From Betaproteobacteria bacterium HGW-Betaproteobacteria-9 (GTDB lineage Bacteria; Pseudomonadota; Gammaproteobacteria; Burkholderiales; Burkholderiaceae_C), in assembly GCA_002842215.1 (NCBI GenBank), contig PHCC01000014.1, positions 172,354-236,353 on the forward strand: a DNA stretch of 64,000 bases, read 5' to 3'. Shown in pieces: positions 35,870 to 43,976 of the stretch (position 1 is the first letter of the stretch; each line of letters begins with the position of its first letter). Under the pieces are notes generated by a model. It was given only the letters and a program-made list of their open reading frames with translations, did no database searches and was not told the origin of the DNA. Both the position numbers and the translations under genes were made by a program.

Positions 35870-36721
35870 TCACTGCACCAACGGAGAGTCAGCACCTTCG
35901 AGTTCGACGCCTTCCACCTGGGCCTGCCCCACCAGCAACTGCATGTACTGACGCAACGCGGTGCTGCGCGACTGCAGCGCAAGCCGGCTGGCGATCTGGT
36001 CCCGGACTTGCTCGAACTCGGGCAACTGGCCCTTCTTGCGGCCCAGCACCTCGATGATGTGCAGCCCGAAGCGCGTGTGCACCAGGCGCGGGTGCACACC
36101 CATGCCCCAGCGCGAATCGCTCTGGAAGAACAGCTCGTTCGCCAGCTCGGGGGCGCAGGCTTCCGGCGTCACCCAGCCCAGGTCGCCGCCCTGGGCGCCC
36201 GAGGGGCAGTTCGACAACTCGCCCGCCAGTTGCGCGAAGCGCCCCGCCGGCACGTCCTTGCGCGACAGCTCCAGCAAGGCCGTTTCGGCGCGCTGCGAGA
36301 GCGCGTGCACATTGACACCCGGTGTCACCGCAAACAGGATGTGCCGCACATGCAGCGCCTGCCCGACGATCAGCCGGTTTTTCTGCGCTTCGTAGTGACG
36401 GCGGCATTCGTCTTCGGTGGGGTCGGGCGAGCTCACGGCCTGGTCGAGCATGGCCTCGATGACCTGGCGCTGCGCGTCGTCCGGCTGCTGCGCCACCAGG
36501 CCCCGGTACAGCGGCAGCAGGCCTTGTTTCACCGCCTCCTGGATCAGCAGCTCGGTGTAGGCGCGCTCGCGCAGGGTCTGGGCATCGAGCACTTCATCGG
36601 GTTCGTGCAGGGCGATGCCGTTGATGCTGGCCACGGCGGGTTGGGCCAGATCGGCGCAGGCGCAGCTGCTGCTGCCGCAACCAACAGTGGAAGAGGGGCT
36701 CATGGCAAGTTCCTGGTTCAT
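35870..36721 (-). CDS. Parvulin-type peptidyl-prolyl isomerase of the nar operon
   Basis: Predicted PpiC/rotamase protein of 283 aa from ATG 36721, perhaps a chaperone for nitrate reductase assembly. The N-terminus is cysteine-rich (CGSSSCACADL). A helical region of about 100 residues leads to the rotamase domain at about 125-235: HVRHILFAVTPGVNVHAL, CPSGAQGGDLGWVTPEACAP and HTRFGLHIIEVLGRK. There is no clear signal peptide, so it is probably cytoplasmic. An in-frame ATG at 36703 is an alternative start. It follows narI by 11 nt; similar genes end nar operons in several betaproteobacteria. Confidence 0.85.
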   Translation of the reverse strand: MNQELAMSPSSTVGCGSSSCACADLAQPAVASINGIALHEPDEVLDAQTLRERAYTELLIQEAVKQGLLPLYRGLVAQQPDDAQRQVIEAMLDQAVSSPDPTEDECRRHYEAQKNRLIVGQALHVRHILFAVTPGVNVHALSQRAETALLELSRKDVPAGRFAQLAGELSNCPSGAQGGDLGWVTPEACAPELANELFFQSDSRWGMGVHPRLVHTRFGLHIIEVLGRKKGQLPEFEQVRDQIASRLALQSRSTALRQYMQLLVGQAQVEGVELEGADSPLVQ

Positions 36722-36732
36722 GGGGGAAGCGC

Positions 36733-37449
36733 TCACGGCTGGCGGCGGGGGTCGTTCGGCGTCAGGCCCAGCTTGCGGCTGCGCACCACCTGGTAGGGGC
36801 GAACCACATAGGCCAGCGTACCGAAGCCGCTCCACACGTGCACCAGACGCGAGAAGGGAAAGAGCAGAAAGATCGTCATGCCCAGCACCAGGTGCACCTT
36901 GTAGGGCCAGTCCAGCGCCACCAGACCGGCGGCGTCGGGTCGGAAGGTCACGATGCGCTGCGCCCAGTCCGCCAGCGCCAGCATCACACTCGCGTCCTCG
37001 TGGCCGAAGGAATAAGGCAGGGTGATCAGGCCCAGCACCAGCTGCACCCACAGGATGATCAGGATGCCGAGGTCGGTGCGGTGGCTGGTGAGGCGGATGC
37101 GGTCGTCGAAGATGCGGCGGTGCAGCAGCAGCGTCAGGCCAATGAAGCAGATGACGCCGGCGATGCCGCCCGCGGTCACGGCCACCAGTTGCTTCTGCTC
37201 GGCGGTGATGAAGGGCTCGTACATGAAGTGCGGCGTGAGCAGGCCCACCGTGTGGCCACCGAACAGGAACAGGATCCCGATGTGGAACAGGTTGCTGCCC
37301 CAGCGCAGCTGGCCCTTGCGCAGCAGCTGCGACGAATCGCTTTTCCAGGTGTACTGGTCGCGGTCGAAGCGCGCCAGGCTGCCCATGAAGAACACCGCCA
37401 GGCAGATGTAGGGATAGACGTTGAAGAGGAAGTTGTGCAGCGGGTTCAT
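36733..37449 (-). CDS. narI: Respiratory nitrate reductase gamma subunit
   Basis: Membrane cytochrome b that oxidises quinol and passes electrons to NarH. The 238 aa start at ATG 37449, overlapping the narJ stop by 4 nt. Five hydrophobic segments and heme-ligand histidines appear in LFHIGILFLFGGHTVGLLTP, HRTDLGILIILWVQLVLG, YKVHLVLGMTIFLLFPFSRL and LVHVWSGFG near the C-terminus. DRDQYTWKSDSSQLLRKGQL is the family N-terminal loop. Confidence 0.95.
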   Translation of the reverse strand: MNPLHNFLFNVYPYICLAVFFMGSLARFDRDQYTWKSDSSQLLRKGQLRWGSNLFHIGILFLFGGHTVGLLTPHFMYEPFITAEQKQLVAVTAGGIAGVICFIGLTLLLHRRIFDDRIRLTSHRTDLGILIILWVQLVLGLITLPYSFGHEDASVMLALADWAQRIVTFRPDAAGLVALDWPYKVHLVLGMTIFLLFPFSRLVHVWSGFGTLAYVVRPYQVVRSRKLGLTPNDPRRQP

Positions 37450-38147
37450 GCCTGCGCTCCTTGAGAAGGTTGGGATGACTTTCTGACGATATGGATCGGT
37501 TGCGGCTGGTTTGGTTTGGCCTGGCCTTCGGTCGAACAACCGCCAAACACCTCGGGCTCGGCCCAGCTCTCGTCCATTTCCGGCTCGGGCGCGACGGCCA
37601 CGGCTTCGGCCTTCTCGCCCGCCAGCTCCAGCACCGCCGCCAGCACGCTGGCGTAGGGGCTCTGGCGACCGGCCAGCGCGCTGAAGATCACGCGCACGAT
37701 GTGCGCGATCTCGCCCATGAATTCACGCGCCTGCTGCGGCGGCTGGGTCGAGGCAAATTCCAGCAGCACCGGCAGGTAGTCGGGCAGCTCGTCGGGGCCG
37801 AGGTACAGGCCCGCTTTTTCGTAGGTCTGGATCAGGTCGACCATGGCCGGGCCGCGGTCGCGCGAATCGCCGTGCACGTGTTCGAACAGGTGCAGCGCGG
37901 TGCGGCGCCCGCGGTCGAACAGCTCGACGTACTCGGACTCGATCTCCAGCGCCGGCTGGGTGGCCAGGTGCTTGAGCAGCGCGTCGAGCTCGGCCAAGCG
38001 AGCCGCCGGCAAAGCCGCTTCGGTGCGCAGCGCCTGCTGCAGCTCGGCGGTGTGGGCGCGGAACGCCGCGTCGGGGTAGCGCAGCAGGTGCGCCAGCACG
38101 CGCAGCGTGAGGCGGGCCTGCGGAGGGGAGGAAGAAAACAAACTCAT
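37446..38147 (-). CDS. narJ: Nitrate reductase molybdenum cofactor assembly chaperone
   Basis: System-specific chaperone that binds apo-NarG and helps molybdenum cofactor insertion before membrane docking. The 233-aa all-helical protein belongs to the NarJ/TorD group: LRVLAHLLRYPDAAFRAHT, YVELFDRGRRTALHLFEHVH, GDSRDRGPAMVDLIQTYE and YLGPDELPDYLPVLLEFAST are family stretches. The C-terminal tail (AVAVAPEPEMDESWAEPEVF) is acidic and low in complexity. It ends within the narI start and begins 4 nt after narH. Confidence 0.94.
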   Translation of the reverse strand: MSLFSSSPPQARLTLRVLAHLLRYPDAAFRAHTAELQQALRTEAALPAARLAELDALLKHLATQPALEIESEYVELFDRGRRTALHLFEHVHGDSRDRGPAMVDLIQTYEKAGLYLGPDELPDYLPVLLEFASTQPPQQAREFMGEIAHIVRVIFSALAGRQSPYASVLAAVLELAGEKAEAVAVAPEPEMDESWAEPEVFGGCSTEGQAKPNQPQPIHIVRKSSQPSQGAQA

Positions 38148-38151
38148 GACT

Positions 38152-39684
38152 TCATGCCTCCAGCTTGATCGGGATGGTGCGTTTCTTCTCGCTACCGAAG
38201 AGACTCGTTTCGGTCTGGCCTTCAGAGCAGCCGTTGCCGAAACTGAAGCCGCAACCGCCCTTCACGTTGAAGGTGTTCTCTGCGTACTCGCGGTGCGTGG
38301 TCGGGATCACGAAACGGTCTTCGTAGTTGGCGATGGCCATATAGCGGTACATCTCTTCGACCTCGCGGGCGGTCAGGCCCACCTGGTCGAGCACGTCCTG
38401 ATTCACCAGGCCGTCCACGTGCTTGGTGCGCTGGTAGGAGCGCATGGCCAGCATGCGTTCAAGCGCGCGCACCACCGGGCCGGTGTCGCCCGCGGTCAGC
38501 AGGTTGGCCAGGTACTTCACCGGAATGCGCAGCTGCGACACGTCCGGGATCTCGCCGTTCATGCCCATGGCGCCCGACTGCGCGGCACCGGTGATGGGCG
38601 AGAGCGGTGGCACGTACCAGACCATGGGCAGGGTGCGGTATTCGGGGTGCAGCGGCAGGGCGACCTTCCACTCCACCGCCATCTTGTAGACCGGGCTCTG
38701 GCGGGCCGCGGCCATCCAGGCGTCGGGGATGCCGTCGATGCGCGCCTGCTCGATCACCTTGGGGTCGTTCGGGTCGAGGAACAGGTCGAGCTGGGCCTGG
38801 TAGAGGTCGATCTCGTTGGGCGTGCTCGCGGCCTCGGCGATGCGGTCGGCGTCGTACAGCAGCACGCCGAGGTAACGGATGCGACCGACGCAGGTTTCAC
38901 TGCACACCGTGGGCTGACCGGCTTCAATGCGCGGGTAGCAGAAGATGCACTTCTCGGCCTTGCCGCTTTTCCAGTTGTAGTAGATCTTCTTGTAGGGGCA
39001 ACCGCTCACGCACATGCGCCAGCCGCGGCACTTGTCCTGGTCGATCAGCACGATGCCGTCTTCCTCGCGCTTGTAGATCGAGCCCGACGGGCACGACGCC
39101 ACGCAGGCCGGGTTCAGGCAGTGCTCGCACAGGCGAGGCAGGTACATCATGAAGGTGTTCTCGAACTGACCCATCATGTCCTTCTGGGCCTGCTCGAAAC
39201 CGTCCATGTTGGCGTCTTTGCTGCGCTTGCTGAACTCGCCGCCGAGGATCTCTTCCCAGTTCGGACCCCACTCGATCTTCTCCATGCGCTTGCCGGTGAT
39301 CAGCGAACGTGGGCGGGCGGTGGGTGCGTGCTTCATCTCCGGCGCCGACTGCAGGTGGTCGTAGTCGAAGGTGAAGGGCTCGTAGTAGTCGTCGATCTGC
39401 GGCAGGTTGGGGTTGCTGAAGATCTTCATCAGCAGCGACCACTTGCCGCCCTGCTTGGGCACGATGGAACCGTCGGCCTTGCGGACCCAGCCCCCGTTCC
39501 ACTTGTCCTGGTTCTCCCATTCCTTGGGGTAGCCGATGCCGGGCTTGGTTTCGACGTTGTTGAACCAGGCGTATTCCACGCCGGGTCGGCTGGTCCAGAC
39601 GTTCTTGCAGGTGACCGAACAGGTGTGGCAGCCGATGCACTTGTCCAGGTTGAGCACCATGCCGATTTGTGCGCGTATTTTCAT
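38152..39684 (-). CDS. narH: Respiratory nitrate reductase beta subunit
   Basis: Iron-sulphur electron-transfer subunit on the cytoplasmic face. The 510 aa start at ATG 39684 (MKIRAQIGMVLNLDKCIGCH). Four cysteine clusters are visible: CIGCHTCSVTCKNVW, CEHCLNPACVASCPSG, CRGWRMCVSGCPYKKIYYN (with the Trp that marks the 3Fe-4S site) and CIFCYPRIEAGQPTVCSETC. A C-terminal region with CSEGQTET closes the protein. The upstream in-frame extension overlaps the narG end and is not favoured. Confidence 0.97.
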   Translation of the reverse strand: MKIRAQIGMVLNLDKCIGCHTCSVTCKNVWTSRPGVEYAWFNNVETKPGIGYPKEWENQDKWNGGWVRKADGSIVPKQGGKWSLLMKIFSNPNLPQIDDYYEPFTFDYDHLQSAPEMKHAPTARPRSLITGKRMEKIEWGPNWEEILGGEFSKRSKDANMDGFEQAQKDMMGQFENTFMMYLPRLCEHCLNPACVASCPSGSIYKREEDGIVLIDQDKCRGWRMCVSGCPYKKIYYNWKSGKAEKCIFCYPRIEAGQPTVCSETCVGRIRYLGVLLYDADRIAEAASTPNEIDLYQAQLDLFLDPNDPKVIEQARIDGIPDAWMAAARQSPVYKMAVEWKVALPLHPEYRTLPMVWYVPPLSPITGAAQSGAMGMNGEIPDVSQLRIPVKYLANLLTAGDTGPVVRALERMLAMRSYQRTKHVDGLVNQDVLDQVGLTAREVEEMYRYMAIANYEDRFVIPTTHREYAENTFNVKGGCGFSFGNGCSEGQTETSLFGSEKKRTIPIKLEA

Positions 39685-39712
39685 GTTTGACTCCAAATGA
39701 AGGGCAGTGGGC

Positions 39713-42700
39713 TCAGGGGTTTTCGCCCTGCGACTGGTAGGCGCGGACCAGGTGGTCATCGGCCGGTGTGTCGAGCCAGTCCACCTTGGCCATCTTGCGC
39801 ACCACCACGAATTCGTCGCGGTTGGTGCCGATGGTTCCGTAGTAGTTGAAGCCGTAGCTCAGCTGCGCGTAGCCGCCGATCATGTGGGTAGGCTTGAGCA
39901 CGATGCGGGTCACCGAGTTGTGGATGCCGCCGCGCACGCCGGTGATTTCCGACCCGGGGGTGTTGATGATCTTTTCCTGGGAGTGGTACATCAGCACCAT
40001 GCCGTTGTTCACCCGCTGGCTCACCACCGCGCGGGCCGCCACGGCGCCGTTGATGTTGAACAGCTCGACCCAGTCGTTGTCCACGATGCCGGCGCTCTTG
40101 GCGTCGTCTTCGCTGAGCCAGATCACGGTGCCGCCGCGGTTCAGCGTGAGCATCATCAGGTTGTCGCTGTAGGTGGAGTGGATCCCCCACTTCTGGTGCG
40201 GCGTGATGAAGTTGAGCTGAATCTCTTTGTTGCCGTTGGGCTTGATGTTGTGGATCTCGTTGGTGGTCTTCAGGTCCACCGGCGGGCGGTAGCTGCCGAA
40301 GCCTTCACCGAAGGCGATCATCCAGGGGTGGTCCTGGTAGAACTGCTGGCGACCGGTGAGGGTGCGCCATGGGATGTATTCGTGCACGTTGGTGTAGCCG
40401 GCGTTGTAGCTCACCGTCTCGCTCTCGATGCCGCTCCAGGTCGGCGAGCTGATGATCTTGCGCGGCTGGGCCTGGATGTCGCGGTAACGGATCTTCTCGT
40501 CCTCGCGGTAGACCGCCAGGTGGGTGTGGTCGCGCCCGGTCTGTTTGCCCAGCGCTTCCCATGCCTTCACCGCCACATGGCCGTTGGTCTCGGGCGCCAG
40601 TTGCAGGATGGTTTCACACGCGTCGATGTCGGTGACGATGCGCGGCATACCCTGCGAAACGCCTTCTTCCAGCGTCTTGCCGTTGAGCTGGCCGAGCTGC
40701 TCGACCTCGGTGCCGGTTTTCCAGCCGATGCCCTTGCCGCCGTTGCCCAGCTTGTCGAGCAGCGGGCCCAGGGCGGTGAAGCGTTTGAAGGTGTTGGGGT
40801 AGTCGCGCTCGACCACGGCGATCTGCGGCGCGGTCTTGCCGGGCAGAAGCTCGCACTGGCCCTTCTTCCACTCCTTGACGTCAAAAGCCTGCGCCATTTC
40901 GCCGGGGGTGTCGTGCATGATGGGCGAGAGCACCACCTCTTTTTCCACGCCCAGGTGGCCCACGCAGACCTCGCTGAAGGTCTTGGCAAAGCCCTTGTAG
41001 ATCTCCCAGTCCGAACGCGCCTGCCACACCGGGTCCACCGCCGCCGAGAGCGGGTGGATGAAGGGGTGCATGTCGCTGGTGTTGAGGTCGTTCTTCTCGT
41101 ACCAGCTCGCCGTGGGCAACACGATGTCGGAGTACAGGCAGGTCGTGCTCATGCGGAAGTCGAGCGTGACCAGCAGGTCCAGCTTGCCTTGTGGCGCGTT
41201 CTGGTGCCAGGTCACTTCGGCGGGTTTGGCGTCGTCCTTGCCGAGGTCCTTGCCCTGCACACCGTTCTCGGTGCCCAGCAGATGCTTGCAGAAATACTCG
41301 TGGCCCTTGCCGCTGGAGCCCAGCAGGTTGGAGCGCCACACAAACATGTTGCGCGGCCAGTTCTGCGGTGCGTCCGGGTCTTCGCAGCTCATCTCCAGCG
41401 TGCCATCCTTGAGCGCCTTGACCACATAGTCCTTGGCATCCATGCCGGCGGCCTGCGCGTCCTTGACCACCTGCATCGGGTTGGTCTTGAGCTGCGGCGC
41501 GCTGGGCAACCAGCCCATGCGCTCGGCGCGCACGTTGAAGTCGATCATGCTGCCGCTGTACGCGGCCTTGTCGGCGGCGCTCAGCGTGGGCGAGACGATC
41601 TCTTCCATGCCGAGCTTCTCGTAGCGCCACTGGTCGGTGTGGGCGTAGAAGAAGCTGGTGCTGTTCATCTGGCGCGGTGGGCGCACCCAGTCGGTGGCAA
41701 AGGCCAGCGGCACCCAGCCGGTTTGCGGGCGCAACTTTTCCTGTCCCACATAGTGGGCCCAGCCGCCGCCGCTCTGGCCGATGCAGCCGCACATCATCAA
41801 GAGGTTGATGACGCCGCGGTAGTTCATGTCGGCGTGGTACCAGTGGTTCATGGCCGCGCCGATGATCACCATGGACTTGCCGTGCGTCTTGTCGGCGTTG
41901 TCGGCGAACTGGCGCGCCACGGTGATGACCTGGTCGCGTGGCACACCGGTGATGCTTTCCTGCCAGGCCGGGGTGTAGGCGGCGTTGTCGTTGAAGTCTT
42001 TGGCACCACTGCCCAGGCCACGGTCGATGCCGTACTGCGCGACCTGCAGGTCGAACACGGTGGCGACCATTGCGTAACGTTCTTCACCGGCCTTGCCCAG
42101 GCGCAGGCGCACCGCGGGCACCTTGGCGTGAGTGACCTCGCCGGTTTGTGCATTGGCGGTGAAGTGGGGTGTCACGTTGCCGCCGAAATACGGGAAGCCC
42201 ACGTCGACCACCTGGTGGTCCTGCTCGCCGTCTTCGATCACCGAGAGCTTGAGCTTCACGTCGCTGTTGCCGCGCGCCTCTTTGGACTCCAGGTTCCACT
42301 TGCCTTCGTCTTCGCGGCCGGGCTCACCCCAGCGGAAACCGATGGAGCCGTTGGGCAACACCGCCTTGCCGTCGGTGTCAAACGCCACGGTTTTCCACTC
42401 GGGGTTGCTCTTCTGGCCCATCTTGCCGTTGAAGTCGCTGGCGCGCAGATAGCGGTCGGGCACCATGGTCACCGTGCCGTCGGGCAGGGTGTGTTCCTTC
42501 AGCATCACCAGCAGCGGCAGGTCGGTGTAGCGGCGGGCGTAGTCGTCGAAATAGCTGCTGCGTTGCTTGCCGCCGTCGGGGAAATAGAACTCTTTCAGCG
42601 CGACGTGGCCCATGGCCATGGCGAGTGCGGCGTCGGTGCCCTGCTTGGGGTGCAGCCACAGGTCGGAGAGCTTGGCAACCTCGGAGTAGTCGGGCGTCAC

Positions 42701-43540
42701 GGCCACCGTCTTGGTGCCCTTGTAGCGCACCTCGGTGAAGAAGTGGGCGTCGGGCGTGCGGGTCTGGGGCACGTTGGAGCCCCAGGCGATGATGAACGAG
42801 CTGTTGTACCAGTCGGCCGACTCGGGCACGTCGGTCTGTTCACCCCAGACCTGTGGGCTGGCGGGTGGCAGGTCGCAGTACCAGTCGTAGAAGCTCATGC
42901 ACACGCCGCCGATCAGCGACAGGTAACGCGAGCCGGCGGCGTAACTCACCATGGACATGGCGGGGATCGGCGAGAAGCCGATGACGCGGTCGGCGCCGTG
43001 CTGTTTGATGGTGTAGACGTTGGCTGCGGCGATGAGCTGGTTGACCTCGTCCCAGGTGCTGCGCACAAAGCCGCCCATGCCGCGCACCTGCTGGTAGTCG
43101 CGCCGGGCTTCGGGGTCTTGCTGGATCAGCGACCAGGCGTCCACCGGGCTCTTGCTCACCTTGAGCGCCGCGCGCCAGCGCTCCAGCAGGCGGCCGCGCA
43201 CCATGGGGTATTTCACGCGGTTGGCGGAATACAGGTACCAGCTGTACGAGGCCCCACGGGCGCAGCCGCGCGGCTCGTGGTTGGGCATGTCCCAGCGGGT
43301 GCGCGGGTAGTCGGTCTGCTGGGTTTCCCAGGTCACGATGCCGCCCTTGACGTAGATCTTCCACGAGCAGCTGCCGGTGCAGTTCACGCCGTGGGTGCTG
43401 CGCACGATCTTGTCGTGGGCCCAGCGGTTGCGGTAGCCGTCTTCCCAGGTGCGGTCTTCGTTGGTGGTCAGGCCGTGGTTGCCCGAGAAGGCTTCTTTGG
43501 GCAGGGTGAAGTGGGTCAATCGGTCCAGAAAGTGGCTCAT
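39713..43540 (-). CDS. narG: Respiratory nitrate reductase alpha subunit
   Basis: Catalytic molybdenum (bis-MGD) subunit that reduces nitrate to nitrite at the inner face of the membrane. The 1275 aa start at ATG 43540, slightly longer than E. coli NarG (1247). The N-terminal 4Fe-4S site is seen as STHGVNCTGSCSWKIYVKGG, then RGCARGASYSWYLYS. The Mo-site region has YNSSFIIAWGSNVPQTRTPD; later stretches include MNHWYHADMNYRGVINLLMM and TTCLYSDIVLPTASWYEKND. There is no twin-arginine leader, as expected for a cytoplasm-facing subunit. It is 436 nt downstream of narK2, a gap filled by paired structured elements. Confidence 0.97.
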   Translation of the reverse strand: MSHFLDRLTHFTLPKEAFSGNHGLTTNEDRTWEDGYRNRWAHDKIVRSTHGVNCTGSCSWKIYVKGGIVTWETQQTDYPRTRWDMPNHEPRGCARGASYSWYLYSANRVKYPMVRGRLLERWRAALKVSKSPVDAWSLIQQDPEARRDYQQVRGMGGFVRSTWDEVNQLIAAANVYTIKQHGADRVIGFSPIPAMSMVSYAAGSRYLSLIGGVCMSFYDWYCDLPPASPQVWGEQTDVPESADWYNSSFIIAWGSNVPQTRTPDAHFFTEVRYKGTKTVAVTPDYSEVAKLSDLWLHPKQGTDAALAMAMGHVALKEFYFPDGGKQRSSYFDDYARRYTDLPLLVMLKEHTLPDGTVTMVPDRYLRASDFNGKMGQKSNPEWKTVAFDTDGKAVLPNGSIGFRWGEPGREDEGKWNLESKEARGNSDVKLKLSVIEDGEQDHQVVDVGFPYFGGNVTPHFTANAQTGEVTHAKVPAVRLRLGKAGEERYAMVATVFDLQVAQYGIDRGLGSGAKDFNDNAAYTPAWQESITGVPRDQVITVARQFADNADKTHGKSMVIIGAAMNHWYHADMNYRGVINLLMMCGCIGQSGGGWAHYVGQEKLRPQTGWVPLAFATDWVRPPRQMNSTSFFYAHTDQWRYEKLGMEEIVSPTLSAADKAAYSGSMIDFNVRAERMGWLPSAPQLKTNPMQVVKDAQAAGMDAKDYVVKALKDGTLEMSCEDPDAPQNWPRNMFVWRSNLLGSSGKGHEYFCKHLLGTENGVQGKDLGKDDAKPAEVTWHQNAPQGKLDLLVTLDFRMSTTCLYSDIVLPTASWYEKNDLNTSDMHPFIHPLSAAVDPVWQARSDWEIYKGFAKTFSEVCVGHLGVEKEVVLSPIMHDTPGEMAQAFDVKEWKKGQCELLPGKTAPQIAVVERDYPNTFKRFTALGPLLDKLGNGGKGIGWKTGTEVEQLGQLNGKTLEEGVSQGMPRIVTDIDACETILQLAPETNGHVAVKAWEALGKQTGRDHTHLAVYREDEKIRYRDIQAQPRKIISSPTWSGIESETVSYNAGYTNVHEYIPWRTLTGRQQFYQDHPWMIAFGEGFGSYRPPVDLKTTNEIHNIKPNGNKEIQLNFITPHQKWGIHSTYSDNLMMLTLNRGGTVIWLSEDDAKSAGIVDNDWVELFNINGAVAARAVVSQRVNNGMVLMYHSQEKIINTPGSEITGVRGGIHNSVTRIVLKPTHMIGGYAQLSYGFNYYGTIGTNRDEFVVVRKMAKVDWLDTPADDHLVRAYQSQGENP

Positions 43541-43645
43541 GGGGCGCTCCGGTTGGGGTGTGTTGTTGGGGTCATTGACCGTTTGCTGTTGGGTTCGTTG
43601 GCCTGGGATCTTTGGGCTGCTTTTGCATGCCTGCTTTTGTGGGGG

Positions 43646-43741
43646 CTGAGGGCAGCGGGGCACACGGTTCCGTCCGTGTCCCCCGCCCACTGCGTGGGCT
43701 CCTCCTTTACCTCCCGGAACCGTGCACCCCACTGCCCTCGG
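43646..43741 (-). other. Structured element, unit A (head-to-head pair)
   Basis: Read on the minus strand: a 27-bp stem (arms 43741-43715 and 43672-43646; 23 Watson-Crick, 3 G-U, 1 mismatch) encloses a 42-nt core. The core holds GGTAAAGGAGGAGCCC, an inner hairpin loop and GGGCGGGGGACACGGA. Unit B has the same core inside an unrelated stem. No protein-coding potential is seen here. Confidence 0.8.
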
Positions 43742-43805
43742 CTGCCTGCGTGGTGGGTGGTGGTGCGCAATGACCGAAGACCCTTGTGCGCCAACATCGT
43801 TGGCT

Positions 43806-43901
43806 GACTCAGGACGGTGTGGCACTCCGCTTCGGTAGGTAAAGGAGGAGCCCGAAGGGCGGGGGACACGGACGAAGCGGAGTGCCGCGCCGGCCTGAGT
43901 C
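43806..43901 (+). other. Structured element, unit B (head-to-head pair)
   Basis: On the plus strand a 29-bp stem (43806-43834 with 43873-43901; 26 Watson-Crick, 2 G-U, 1 mismatch) encloses a 38-nt core with the same GGTAAAGGAGGAGCCC and GGGCGGGGGACACGGA strings as unit A, here around a GAA loop. Both units are 96 nt. The 43742-43805 spacer and the 43902-43976 flank show nothing else. Confidence 0.8.
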
Positions 43902-43976
43902 CCGAACAAGCAGTGCCCCGAAGTGACTGCGCTCCCATGAACTTGAACTCCGACATCCGTGACCAAGAAAGGGACT

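Noticed and set aside
39707..43807. A 1366-codon open frame on the plus strand opposite narG
   Set aside because: It is antisense to an unmistakable narG, has no recognisable domain, and long antisense frames are expected at this GC content.
43646..43901. Group II intron remnant
   Set aside because: A CACGGTTC-like string recalls the end of domain V, but the catalytic triad strand that should pair with it is absent and the stem pairs across the core instead.
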